Shown: one piece after another, positions 25,078-32,907 of the stretch
How the letters are laid out: each line of letters starts with the position of its first letter
Numbering within the stretch: the first letter of the stretch is position 1
Notes under the pieces: model-generated
Seen by the model: the letters and a program-made list of their open reading frames with translations, nothing else
What the model was told of the DNA's origin: nothing
Databases searched by the model: none
Assembly (NCBI GenBank): GCA_018062085.1
Contig: JAGOSY010000022.1
Coordinates: 1-64,000, forward strand
Reading direction: 5' to 3'
Length of the DNA: 64,000 bases
From: a bacterium
GTDB lineage: Bacteria; Cyanobacteriota; Vampirovibrionia; Obscuribacterales; Obscuribacteraceae
Made by a program: the position numbers and the translations under genes

Positions 25078-25434
25078 TTATCTAACAGGTGTTTCCTTTT
25101 TATCTTGCAAATGTCCTTGTACTTGACCTTTGACGTGCTGGTAGCCCTTGAGCAAAACTTTGCTCAATTTGGTGACAACATACATGCGAATCACATAGAG
25201 CACCACTCCTGTAAGACCGGCTAGGCCAGAGAGGACGAATGAAAGCAGATGTAAGGTCTGGAAGTACCAGCCAGTAGCAGCGAATATTATCGAGACCAGC
25301 AAGCAAACGTAGGTGACGATTGACAGAATTCGCACTGGTGGTAGTTGGTCGATGGCTATTTCGGTAACCGTTTCAGCGGCACCTTCTTCAGCTAGTTCGC
25401 CAACCCACTTCTTGAATTTCTCATTGAATGACAT
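25078..25434 (-). CDS. Small two-pass membrane protein
   Basis: 118 residues starting MSFNEKFKKWVGELAEEG. A helical N-terminal 40 residues is followed by two adjacent hydrophobic helices (about 40-60 and 65-85) and a Lys/Gln-rich amphipathic tail ending KKETPVR. The upstream extension of the frame to 25599 runs through the coaX gene and is rejected. Family not recognised. Starts 34 bases after coaX. Confidence 0.65.
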   Translation of the reverse strand: MSFNEKFKKWVGELAEEGAAETVTEIAIDQLPPVRILSIVTYVCLLVSIIFAATGWYFQTLHLLSFVLSGLAGLTGVVLYVIRMYVVTKLSKVLLKGYQHVKGQVQGHLQDKKETPVR

Positions 25435-25468
25435 GGGTTTACGGTTCGTTTGAAATTTAAATGGACTT

Positions 25469-26212
25469 CTACGCCGAAGTTTTTGCTGCGGCAAGAAGGT
25501 GAATGCCTTTGAGCGTAAGGCTAGGGTCAACGATGTCGAACACTTTTTTACTAGATTTGCTGGCCGCCGATATTGCTTCGCTCCAGCCTCCAGTAGCAAT
25601 TGTTAGTGCTTTTTTGCCTAGCTGTTCTTTGGCTAGTACTTGCCATTCACGAATTAGTCCAACATGACCGGCAAAGACCCCATTGCGCATGTGCGTTTCT
25701 GTGTCATAGCCTAATTCAAGAGTTTGGCCAGCCATATCGAGCAGCGGCAGAAGTGCCGTTTGTTGATGGAGTGCGGCAAGAGTCAGGCCTAGGCCTGGTG
25801 CAATGAAGCCGCCTTCGACGTGATCATGGGCTGAAATAGCCAGCATTGTTGTTGCTGTGCCTAAACCTATCACGATCACCGGTCGGCGGCCCTTGCCGTA
25901 TATCTTCCAGGCGGCTACCGCATCGGCGACTCTGTCGGCTCCCATGGTTGAGGCCATACCTGTGAGAAAAGGTTGCTCAGCGGCGCTTATCGAAATAATT
26001 TCATGGTTGCTCAGGAAAGGCCGGAGAGCCTCTTCTGCTGCCGGTACCACTGAAGATATGGCAATAGGACAGGTTTTGTTGTCAATTATAGCGACCGTTG
26101 AATGTTCGATTTCAGCAGTGGGATGACAGTGCCTCTCTACCAGTACACCGTCTACAAAGTAACCATATTTAGTGTTGCTATTGCCGATATCTATGGCTAT
26201 TAGCATTTTCAT
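25469..26212 (-). CDS. coaX: Type III pantothenate kinase
   Basis: 247 residues, the normal length. Catalyses ATP-dependent phosphorylation of pantothenate, the first step of coenzyme A synthesis. ASKHA-fold motifs: IDIGNSNTKYG (phosphate 1), GADRVADAVAAW (pantothenate site), IGLGTATTM (phosphate 2) and GGFIAPGLGLTLAALHQ. CoA supply connects to the beta-oxidation and SucA genes elsewhere in the window. The AAGGAAA ribosome site fits 26212, with a second in-frame ATG two codons later. Confidence 0.93.
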   Translation of the reverse strand: MKMLIAIDIGNSNTKYGYFVDGVLVERHCHPTAEIEHSTVAIIDNKTCPIAISSVVPAAEEALRPFLSNHEIISISAAEQPFLTGMASTMGADRVADAVAAWKIYGKGRRPVIVIGLGTATTMLAISAHDHVEGGFIAPGLGLTLAALHQQTALLPLLDMAGQTLELGYDTETHMRNGVFAGHVGLIREWQVLAKEQLGKKALTIATGGWSEAISAASKSSKKVFDIVDPSLTLKGIHLLAAAKTSA

Positions 26213-26234
26213 GATGTTTCCTTGCTAAGGGTGG

Positions 26235-26957
26235 TTAAGGTTGAAGGGGTGGAATAATTGGCATTTCGAAAATGTCAAAGGCTTGCTGGGCATCTTTAGG
26301 GCTGAAGTGTACTGACATACCAAGGTTGCCAATGCGGATACTGTCGGCTGTAATGTGGTCGACAGGGTGGTGGCGTCCTGCTTGAAACTCAGAAAGTTGG
26401 GCTGTCAATGCTTCATCGCTGATTGTACCGTTTCTTTTTAGCACAGCGTAGAGTGCAGTTTCGCGCTTCTTAGCTTGGAGCTTGTCACGTGCTTGCAGCC
26501 GAGTGGCTTTGAGCTTGGCAAGTGCAGCTTCAGCTTTAAGGACTGCAATTTCGCGGCTTAGCAGTTCGTTGAAGATTTCCAGCGCTTGTTGATGCTTGCC
26601 GCAGAAGGTTTTGTTTGTGGATATTCTCTCAATGAAGTCGACTTGGGTGACATAGCTAAAGACTTCGTTTAGCGCCGCCTGCGTAGCCGGATTGTCGTAT
26701 AGAACAGCTGCATCAGTCTGTTCTTTTATGAGGGTTGCGAGTTCTAATAGTTGCTGCAGTACTTGTTTGAGTGAGTCAATTACAGTCTCGTCGATATTGG
26801 CGCGGCGAAAACCAGCCTGCTGTCTGTAGCAATTGGCGATCAGGTCGTGGGCAATATCACATAGAGCAATGTTACTGTTGAGCTGTTCGGCTATTGCTGC
26901 TGCACTGTTGTTTGGCACTGTTCTGACAGCTTCTATGCCTGTTTGGTTTGAAGTCAT
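26235..26957 (-). CDS. Helical hypothetical protein
   Basis: 240 residues, not recognised. Nearly all helical; the central part (about 125-175) is a Lys/Ala/Leu-rich stretch (KAEAALAKLKATRLQARDKLQ) that predicts a coiled coil. C-terminal third is more mixed and ends with Pro residues. 22 bases upstream of coaX, so probably in its operon. Confidence 0.65.
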   Translation of the reverse strand: MTSNQTGIEAVRTVPNNSAAAIAEQLNSNIALCDIAHDLIANCYRQQAGFRRANIDETVIDSLKQVLQQLLELATLIKEQTDAAVLYDNPATQAALNEVFSYVTQVDFIERISTNKTFCGKHQQALEIFNELLSREIAVLKAEAALAKLKATRLQARDKLQAKKRETALYAVLKRNGTISDEALTAQLSEFQAGRHHPVDHITADSIRIGNLGMSVHFSPKDAQQAFDIFEMPIIPPLQP

Positions 26958-27332
26958 ACTGTTATTCCCATTGAAAAGTTGTTAGTAGTTTCCAGTGGCA
27001 CCCTTGATTACAGGGTAGTCAGCTGGCGGCTCGTGTGACGGTACGTAGAGGCAAATTTAGATAGTTTCTACAGCTTTGTTGAGAGCCTTTACTAACGAGC
27101 TCATTGTCGTTGAAGTAAGTTTACCTAGTCTTCTTCTTTGGCTGATTGACTGCGTTGCGGTTTGCATTTTTAGTGGTACTAACATATTGATCTAGCTTGT
27201 CTGCTACATCTGCTGCCACCGAAACTGGAAATCTGCGGTCACAATCGCAGGGAGAGATTGCGTCTTGACGTATCATGAAATATCAAGATAGACTAGATTA
27301 AGTTGAGAATCGGTACTAAGTAGGGGTGGGAC
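26958..27332. other. 375-base divergent spacer
   Basis: Between the minus-strand gene starting at 26957 and the plus-strand toxin-antitoxin pair. The plus promoter and inverted repeat lie at 27263-27294. I see no coding frame, and no clear minus promoter. Confidence 0.5.
27263..27294 (+). promoter_or_regulatory. Toxin-antitoxin promoter with inverted repeat
   Basis: TTGACG (27265-27270), 18-base spacer, TAGACT (27289-27294). The inverted repeat TCTTGA/TCAAGA (27263-27268, 27283-27288) overlaps both boxes, a layout expected for autorepression by the antitoxin. Confidence 0.5.
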
Positions 27333-27560
27333 ATGTCTACCGCAAGAGAAAAATTTGCCACACAAGTCAATTCTGAAATACTGACGACGTTGCGCGCTCT
27401 AGCTCGAACAGAGGGGCGACAATTGCAAGCGCTCGTTGATGAGGCTTTGGCTGATTTAATCGAGAAGCGAAAGAATAACAAGCCTCGCCCCCATGTAATT
27501 GGCGCCTATCTGGATAGCCACGAGAAATACAGCGAATTATATAAAAACCTCGCTAAATGA
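27333..27560 (+). CDS. Antitoxin, ribbon-helix-helix-like
   Basis: 75 residues. The N-terminal half (KFATQVNSEILTTLRALARTEGRQLQALVDEALADL) has the strand-helix-helix spacing of MetJ/Arc-type DNA-binding antitoxins, followed by a Lys/Arg-rich linker and a C-terminal tail that would bind the toxin. It overlaps the toxin start by 4 bases (ATGA), the usual coupling in type II systems. A G-rich ribosome site lies upstream. Confidence 0.8.
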   Translation: MSTAREKFATQVNSEILTTLRALARTEGRQLQALVDEALADLIEKRKNNKPRPHVIGAYLDSHEKYSELYKNLAK

Positions 27561-27934
27561 CCGACTATCTTACGCTTGTAGAAGTTTTAGCCATTCATGC
27601 TGATCAAATTGAGCGTTATGGTGGCTTGCCAGGTGTTCGTGACTTTGGGCTTCTCGAGTCCGCTTTATATCGACCGCAGACTGGCTACTACGCTGACCTT
27701 ATTGAGGAAGCTGGTGCACTGTGGGAGAGTCTAGCTCAAAACCATCCCTTTGTTGACGGCAATAAGCGCACCGCTTTTGCAGCGACTTACACATTTCTCT
27801 CTATCAATGGAGTTTCGTATACAGCCGCTGCTGAAGAAACCTATAGTTTTATCTTCGACTTATATAAAAGGGAAGCCTTCAATTTTGCAGATGTTGTGCC
27901 TTGGTTGCGCAATCATGTCGTGATAAACAGCTAA
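27557..27934 (+). CDS. doc: Doc-type Fic toxin
   Basis: 125 residues, the size of Doc (death on curing). The Fic active-site motif is HPFVDGNKRTAF (about 68-79), matching HxFx(D/E)GNKR. N-terminal helix LTLVEVLAIHADQIERYGG is typical. Doc proteins phosphorylate EF-Tu and halt translation; Phd usually neutralises them, but here the partner looks ribbon-helix-helix. One of the few plus-strand genes, which fits a mobile module. Confidence 0.9.
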   Translation: MTDYLTLVEVLAIHADQIERYGGLPGVRDFGLLESALYRPQTGYYADLIEEAGALWESLAQNHPFVDGNKRTAFAATYTFLSINGVSYTAAAEETYSFIFDLYKREAFNFADVVPWLRNHVVINS

Positions 27935-28098
27935 CTGATAAGCCCCCAGCTAGCCATGTTGGGATGATGCTTATTACAAGCTACTCTATAACATTTCATA
28001 ATATCCTCGTTAAAAAGATGCTGGTGCCAAGCTTTCTTCCTTAATTCAGCGGTACCGGTTAGCTGAAAGTTTAAGAACGCCAGATTGCTTCTAGCCGT

Positions 28099-28338
28099 TC
28101 ATTTTGTGCATGCCGCTATTGTGACAATCATCACTGTGGCGCCAACGGCGATCATACGGGCTTTGTAAATTGAATCAAGTAATAGCACTTGACCCAGTAT
28201 GGCAATCAGCAGAAGCCAGCTAGAACCAGCAGCCGGAGCTGTATAAGACCAAATAAGCAGGCAAATCATAGAGACTGTGCTGCCGACAATAGTCTTTACT
28301 TGAGTAGAAGCATAGTGATTTTTTGCTGGAATTATCAT
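28099..28338 (-). CDS. Small membrane protein
   Basis: 79 residues starting MIIPAKNHYASTQVKT. Three hydrophobic segments (about 18-34, 39-55, 60-76) with very short loops. GAGGAGC lies just before the ATG. Not recognised. A hairpin TTCAGC/GCTGAA at about 28052-28071 follows it. Confidence 0.65.
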   Translation of the reverse strand: MIIPAKNHYASTQVKTIVGSTVSMICLLIWSYTAPAAGSSWLLLIAILGQVLLLDSIYKARMIAVGATVMIVTIAACTK

Positions 28339-28357
28339 GAGTTGCTCCTCAAAAAAG

Positions 28358-28531
28358 TTACTTGCATTCTTGATGGAACGCTTCTTCAGCGCTGTGATAG
28401 ATGTTAGCCAATGATTGCGTTATGCGATTGACCTTTACTGCGGTAGCTTCGGGGTTAGTAATCATCGATAAGCAACCGATGAACAAAAAAAATGCCATGA
28501 CATACAAGAAGGTGTGAAAAATATCCTTCAT
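28358..28531 (-). CDS. 57-residue membrane protein
   Basis: Short gene read from the spacer: MKDIFHTFLYVMAFFLF... with one N-terminal hydrophobic helix (8-25), then a polar helical tail ending AEEAFHQECK. A GAGGAATT ribosome site precedes the ATG by 7 bases. The single Cys at 20 and the ending Cys-Lys could matter; C20 in the pattern FIGCLS hints at a lipobox but the helix is too long and lacks basic residues. 19 bases from the next gene. Confidence 0.7.
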   Translation of the reverse strand: MKDIFHTFLYVMAFFLFIGCLSMITNPEATAVKVNRITQSLANIYHSAEEAFHQECK

Positions 28532-28641
28532 AGGTAATTCCTCAAATGATGGCCCTGAGCTAGATTCCTTTTTTTGTTTCCTGACAAAGGGCCGTAAATT
28601 TAAACGTCATCACATCCAGTGACGACTAGCGGTATTGACTT

Positions 28642-29025
28642 TTAAGTTCTATCCAGCTCGCGTACTTCTTCTTCGCTCGGGGCTACTGTCTCGATGAAAT
28701 GGATAATTCTGTTAACATCGTTGTCGGTTAAGATAGCCACTTTGTCGCCAGCTTTGACTTGTGAGGCATAGGCCAGCGAGGTCGTTAGAAGCATTTGATT
28801 TTGGCCGTGGTCAAATTGCAAGACTTCGCTAAAGTATTTTGCATCTGGCACTGTGCTGTAGATTTCTGTTTCACCAGTGTCCCATTTAATTGTAAATACG
28901 AATCTGGTCATACCGTCAATTGCGTAGCTTCCGACCCGTTCAACTGTGCCTTTAAAGTACGTTTGGCTTGCTCGGAGCTTAATTAGCAGGCTGACAGTAT
29001 CGTTGCGGTTTTGGTCAAAAGACAT
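28642..29025 (-). CDS. Hypothetical protein
   Basis: 127 residues, starts MSFDQNRNDTVSLLIK. Soluble, beta-rich; the central region (FKGTVERVGSYAIDG...FTIKWDTGE) resembles a small beta barrel, but no family is recognised. Acidic C-terminus (PSEEEVRELDRT). Confidence 0.65.
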   Translation of the reverse strand: MSFDQNRNDTVSLLIKLRASQTYFKGTVERVGSYAIDGMTRFVFTIKWDTGETEIYSTVPDAKYFSEVLQFDHGQNQMLLTTSLAYASQVKAGDKVAILTDNDVNRIIHFIETVAPSEEEVRELDRT

Positions 29026-29095
29026 GTGAATGTCCCTGTATGAAAGTTGCTCTGTGCCGGGATTTTCCTTTCTCCAGGCACGAGCAGATTAAGTG

Positions 29096-29114
29096 TGCCA
29101 CTACTCTTAGTGGG
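29096..29114 (-). terminator. Stem-loop after fadJ-like gene
   Basis: 6-bp stem CCACTA/TAGTGG with a 4-base loop, 24 bases past the stop at 29138. Weak on its own. Confidence 0.35.
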
Positions 29115-29137
29115 TGGTAACGTAACTACTTGCTGAC

Positions 29138-31519
29138 TTATTTGCTATCAGCAGGATAGATATTTGTGCGATTGGCGGCATGCTCAGCGAGCAGGTCGCA
29201 AGGCACAAAGTTTTTACGCCATGACTGGCCTGGTAAGTCTGCGCCAGTAGCAATGTTGCGGCTTAGGTCAGAGAAGGTTTTCACACCTTGTTGGTCAATC
29301 AGACGCAAGGGGCCACCTAAAGAAGCGGTGAAGCCGGTGCTGATGACAAATGCAAGGTCAATCAAGAAAGGGTCTGAAACTACACCTGCTTCTAATACTC
29401 TTACGGCCTCGTTTTGAATCGTACCGATTAAGAGTTTGACGATTGCTTCTTCGGCCATTGGCGTGTTGCCTAAGTTGTGAGCCTCTGCCATGCCGCAATA
29501 AGGCGCACCCAAGACTGGCTTGCGTGTTTTCGCGTCTTTGACAGTTTTGCCATCTTCCCAGACATAAAAACCATAGCTTCCTTTGCGACCCAAGAAGCCT
29601 TGCTCAACCAACTTACCAACCAGGTCAAGATTTGGTAAAGCTAAGCGCTCTCCGTGGGCGCTAGAAAGTGTTTTGGCGACGCTGGCTACAACATCTAAGC
29701 CAACATAGTCCATCAGCTCTACTGGGCCCATAGGCATGCCAAAGTTCAAGATCGCTTTGTCTATTGCCGCTGGTGCCACACCCATAGACAACAGGTGCGC
29801 TGTCATGGCTAGGTACGGCCCCAAAATTGCGTTGACAATAAAGCCCGGGTAGTTTTTGCAAGGCAGTGGAATTTTGCCTAGAGCACTAACCAAGCTAATT
29901 GCTGTGGCCATTGTTTGTTCTGATGTTGAAGTGGTGCCTGGAATTTCTACACCGGCCATCTGTGACACAGGGTTGAAGAAGTGCATGCCGCTGAAGTTGG
30001 CAGGGTTTGCCACAGCAGTTTTCAGTACTTCTAAATCGCGAGCTGAGGTGTTGGAGAATAAGAACCAGGGGCTTTCTTTGCTGCGGCTCGCCATAACTTC
30101 ATCAACTTGCTTGTATGTGGCAAATTTGATTTCGTCTTTTTCAGGCACTGCTTCGATGATGGCATCACAGTTGACCAGGTCGCTGTAAGAAGTCGACAAA
30201 GTCAATTTGGTCAGTTTGTCAGCAGCCGCTACTGTGGTGAACTTGCCTGATTTGACGCGACCAGCCATTAATTTCTCAATGCCAGCCTTCGCCTTTGCTA
30301 AAAATTCTTCCTTGATATCAATCACCACTACTTTTTCAAATTGCTCTGAACACAGTGCTTCAAAGGCAATTTCTGCTCCCATGATGCCAGAACCAATGAC
30401 GCCAAGTTCTTGCACCTGAGCTGGGCTAGTGCCACCGGCCAATTTCTTAGCTCTGCTGCGATCAAGAAAGATGCTAACCAGATTGGCTGACTCGGTAGTT
30501 TGCGCTTGTTTGGCAAAATATACTGATTCTAGCTCAAGTGCTTTTTGCAGTGGCATATTCAATGCCCGCATGGTGACAAATGCTGCTTGTCCTGGGGCGT
30601 TATAGCCTTTGGCTTTCTTTTTGATCTGGGCCAATACTTGTTTGCTGGCAAACCCGTGGGTTTTGGAGCTAACAAAGCGCCGCAGGCCGGTGAAGCGGTC
30701 TGCTTTGCATGGTTCATTTACGTTCAAAATTGCGCTTACCAGCTTTTCACCAAAGGGAACTTTCTTCTTGGCGGGTTTATTGGCTTTTACCGGGGTGTAG
30801 ACTTTGCCTTCGACAGTAGCAACTGCATGCGCGCCTGCCATGTTAGCTACTTCTACGAAAGTTTCGTGTACGGCAAATGCTAGCGGTCTTTGACCCAGTG
30901 CAATTGATTCGGCCCTGTCAATCAAACGCTTGGCCGCGACAACTTCGTCTACCAAGCCACTTTGCCAGGCCTCATCAGCGCTGACGTCTGAGCCTGTAGT
31001 AATCATTGTTATGGCTTTGACTGTGTCAATTAACCGTGGCAATAAGACACAGCCACCGAAGCCCGGAAAGATGCCAAGTCTTACTTCAGGAAGCGCTAGA
31101 GCCACTTCTGGGCTGTCGCTGGCAACGCGATTTGTACACCATAGAGCCAGCTCTAAGCCGCCGCCTTTGCAGGCGCCGTCGATTGCCGCTATTGTAGGTA
31201 CACCGAGGCTGCGTAACTTAGCGAGAATGCGTTTAGCATTCATAGTCACCTGGTAAATTTTGCCTTCATTGTCGCTTTGCATTTGGCTGATTTCGTTAAT
31301 GTCAGCACCAGCGATGAATACACCTTTTTTTGTCGAGGCAATAATCAGACCTTTGAGGGTCGGGTCGTTAGCCAGTCTATCCAGAATGCCATCAAGCTCT
31401 TGCAAAACAGCCATTTTTAAGACGTTTACCTTGGGCATGTCGAGCCACAAGATTTTTACGCCTGAGGCTCTGCTTTCGAGGCGGAAGAACTGTCCGTTAT
31501 TGTGATTTACAGTAGTCAT
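29138..31519 (-). CDS. fadJ: Enoyl-CoA hydratase / 3-hydroxyacyl-CoA dehydrogenase
   Basis: 793 residues. Bifunctional beta-oxidation enzyme. N-terminal crotonase domain (about 10-260) with oxyanion-hole motif KGVFIAGADINEI and ALPEVRLGIFPGFGG. C-terminal dehydrogenase with NAD-binding GVIGSGIMGAEIAFEAL (about 375), SNTSARDLEVL, and FSGMHFFNPVSQM (catalytic His). The last part carries the second 3HCDH domain with FLGRKGSYGFY. Longer than FadJ of E. coli. With FadA 9 bases upstream it forms the trifunctional complex. Confidence 0.92.
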   Translation of the reverse strand: MTTVNHNNGQFFRLESRASGVKILWLDMPKVNVLKMAVLQELDGILDRLANDPTLKGLIIASTKKGVFIAGADINEISQMQSDNEGKIYQVTMNAKRILAKLRSLGVPTIAAIDGACKGGGLELALWCTNRVASDSPEVALALPEVRLGIFPGFGGCVLLPRLIDTVKAITMITTGSDVSADEAWQSGLVDEVVAAKRLIDRAESIALGQRPLAFAVHETFVEVANMAGAHAVATVEGKVYTPVKANKPAKKKVPFGEKLVSAILNVNEPCKADRFTGLRRFVSSKTHGFASKQVLAQIKKKAKGYNAPGQAAFVTMRALNMPLQKALELESVYFAKQAQTTESANLVSIFLDRSRAKKLAGGTSPAQVQELGVIGSGIMGAEIAFEALCSEQFEKVVVIDIKEEFLAKAKAGIEKLMAGRVKSGKFTTVAAADKLTKLTLSTSYSDLVNCDAIIEAVPEKDEIKFATYKQVDEVMASRSKESPWFLFSNTSARDLEVLKTAVANPANFSGMHFFNPVSQMAGVEIPGTTSTSEQTMATAISLVSALGKIPLPCKNYPGFIVNAILGPYLAMTAHLLSMGVAPAAIDKAILNFGMPMGPVELMDYVGLDVVASVAKTLSSAHGERLALPNLDLVGKLVEQGFLGRKGSYGFYVWEDGKTVKDAKTRKPVLGAPYCGMAEAHNLGNTPMAEEAIVKLLIGTIQNEAVRVLEAGVVSDPFLIDLAFVISTGFTASLGGPLRLIDQQGVKTFSDLSRNIATGADLPGQSWRKNFVPCDLLAEHAANRTNIYPADSK

Positions 31520-31528
31520 TGTAGTCTC

Positions 31529-32806
31529 CTAATTTTTGGTATAAGGTTTGATTAAGACAGCACCAGCCATGCCACCACCCACACAGAGTGAAGCAACGGC
31601 TAGTTTTCCGCCTTTGAGAGCCAGTTCCCAGGCCGCGGCAGCGATGATACGAGCACCAGTCATACCCAGTGGGTGACTGAGTGAAATGCCGCCGCCATTG
31701 CTGTTTACTTTGTTCTGGTCAATGCCTAAGCACTTCATCACCGCTAGAACTTGGTGACTGAAAGCTTCGTTCAGTTCCCAGTAGTCAATTTGGTCGGCGG
31801 TCAGGCCGTTGGCAGCTAACAGTTCTCTCACTGCTTCGACCGGGCCTAAGCCCATAGAAACAGCATCGCGACCGGTGAAGCAGAAGTCGACGATTTCGGC
31901 CAGTGGTTCGAGGCCAAGCGACTCAGCCATTTCGACTGTGCACATGATTAGGGCGCAGGCACCATCTCCCATTCCCGAGGCGTTACCGGCTGTAATCAAG
32001 CCAGTTCCGCCAACGGCAGAGAGTTTGCTCAACGATTTTAGATCGGTGACACGAGGATGTTCGTCGGTGTCGAAGACGCCTAGCCCAGGGATGACCATTG
32101 GGTCGATTTCGTGAGCAAGACGACCGGAGGCTATTGCTGCCAGAGCATTAGCGTGAGAGCGAGCAGCGAATTGGTCAGCTTCTAGGCGACTGATGTCGAC
32201 TAGGTTGGCCACTATCTGTGCCGTTTTCATCATATTCAGTTTGGCTGGGTCTTTGGCTAAATTGGCAGGGCCGAGGCCACTGTCAGCTAGACCAAAGACG
32301 GGCAGTGGACCAAATACTTTGAAGAGTTTGCGCAATGCTTTAGGCGATCTTTGGGTCAGCCACTTGTTGAGGCCGGTATAGCGTTTTGCGCCATTGACCA
32401 TTAAGTGTGCGGCCGACATGGTCTCAACGCCTACCGCCGCTCCAAGCTCGATGCGACCGCTAGCGATTTCAGAGTAAATCTGAAAGGCAGCGTTCATACC
32501 GCTGGCACACTGTTGATGCACTGTGTAACAGTTGATGCTTTCTGGCAAGCCTGCGTTTTGTAGCGCTACACGAGCAGTGTTTGGCTCATAATAGTTTTGC
32601 ACAGCATGGCCAAAGACAATCTGGTCTATTTGACTGAGATTAGTAATACCGGCTTTGCGTATTGCACATCTGAGCACATGAGCGCCCATTTCAGCAGGGC
32701 TGTGTCGGCGCAGTGCACCACCCATTTTGCCAATCGCTGTGCGACTGGTGGCAACCAGAACTACTTTTAATTTGCGTTTGGTTGCTTCGTTCTTGTTTGA
32801 AGACAT
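31529..32806 (-). CDS. fadA: Acetyl-CoA acyltransferase (thiolase)
   Basis: 425 residues. Thiolase cleaving 3-ketoacyl-CoA. Active-site Cys in VHQQCASGMNAAF (near 100), His in ELNEAFSHQVLAV and NGGGISLSHPLGMTGAR, and the second Cys in SLCVGGGMAGAVL. All four conserved motifs present. 9 bases from the fadJ gene and 101 bases after the acyl-CoA dehydrogenase. Confidence 0.93.
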   Translation of the reverse strand: MSSNKNEATKRKLKVVLVATSRTAIGKMGGALRRHSPAEMGAHVLRCAIRKAGITNLSQIDQIVFGHAVQNYYEPNTARVALQNAGLPESINCYTVHQQCASGMNAAFQIYSEIASGRIELGAAVGVETMSAAHLMVNGAKRYTGLNKWLTQRSPKALRKLFKVFGPLPVFGLADSGLGPANLAKDPAKLNMMKTAQIVANLVDISRLEADQFAARSHANALAAIASGRLAHEIDPMVIPGLGVFDTDEHPRVTDLKSLSKLSAVGGTGLITAGNASGMGDGACALIMCTVEMAESLGLEPLAEIVDFCFTGRDAVSMGLGPVEAVRELLAANGLTADQIDYWELNEAFSHQVLAVMKCLGIDQNKVNSNGGGISLSHPLGMTGARIIAAAAWELALKGGKLAVASLCVGGGMAGAVLIKPYTKN

Positions 32807-32855
32807 GATGATTCTCCTGGTGAGTGAAAGTAAGAGTGATTTTTGGCCAGAGAAA

Positions 32856-32886
32856 TAGCAGGCGAATTGTTGCCAATCGCCTGCTA
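32856..32886 (-). terminator. Strong stem-loop after acyl-CoA dehydrogenase
   Basis: Perfect 10-bp stem TAGCAGGCGA/TCGCCTGCTA with an 11-base loop, followed by TTTCTC on the minus strand. 21 bases past the stop; readthrough would be needed to express fadA from the same promoter. Confidence 0.6.
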
Positions 32887-32907
32887 CGGTGTGGAAGAAA
32901 GACTTAG

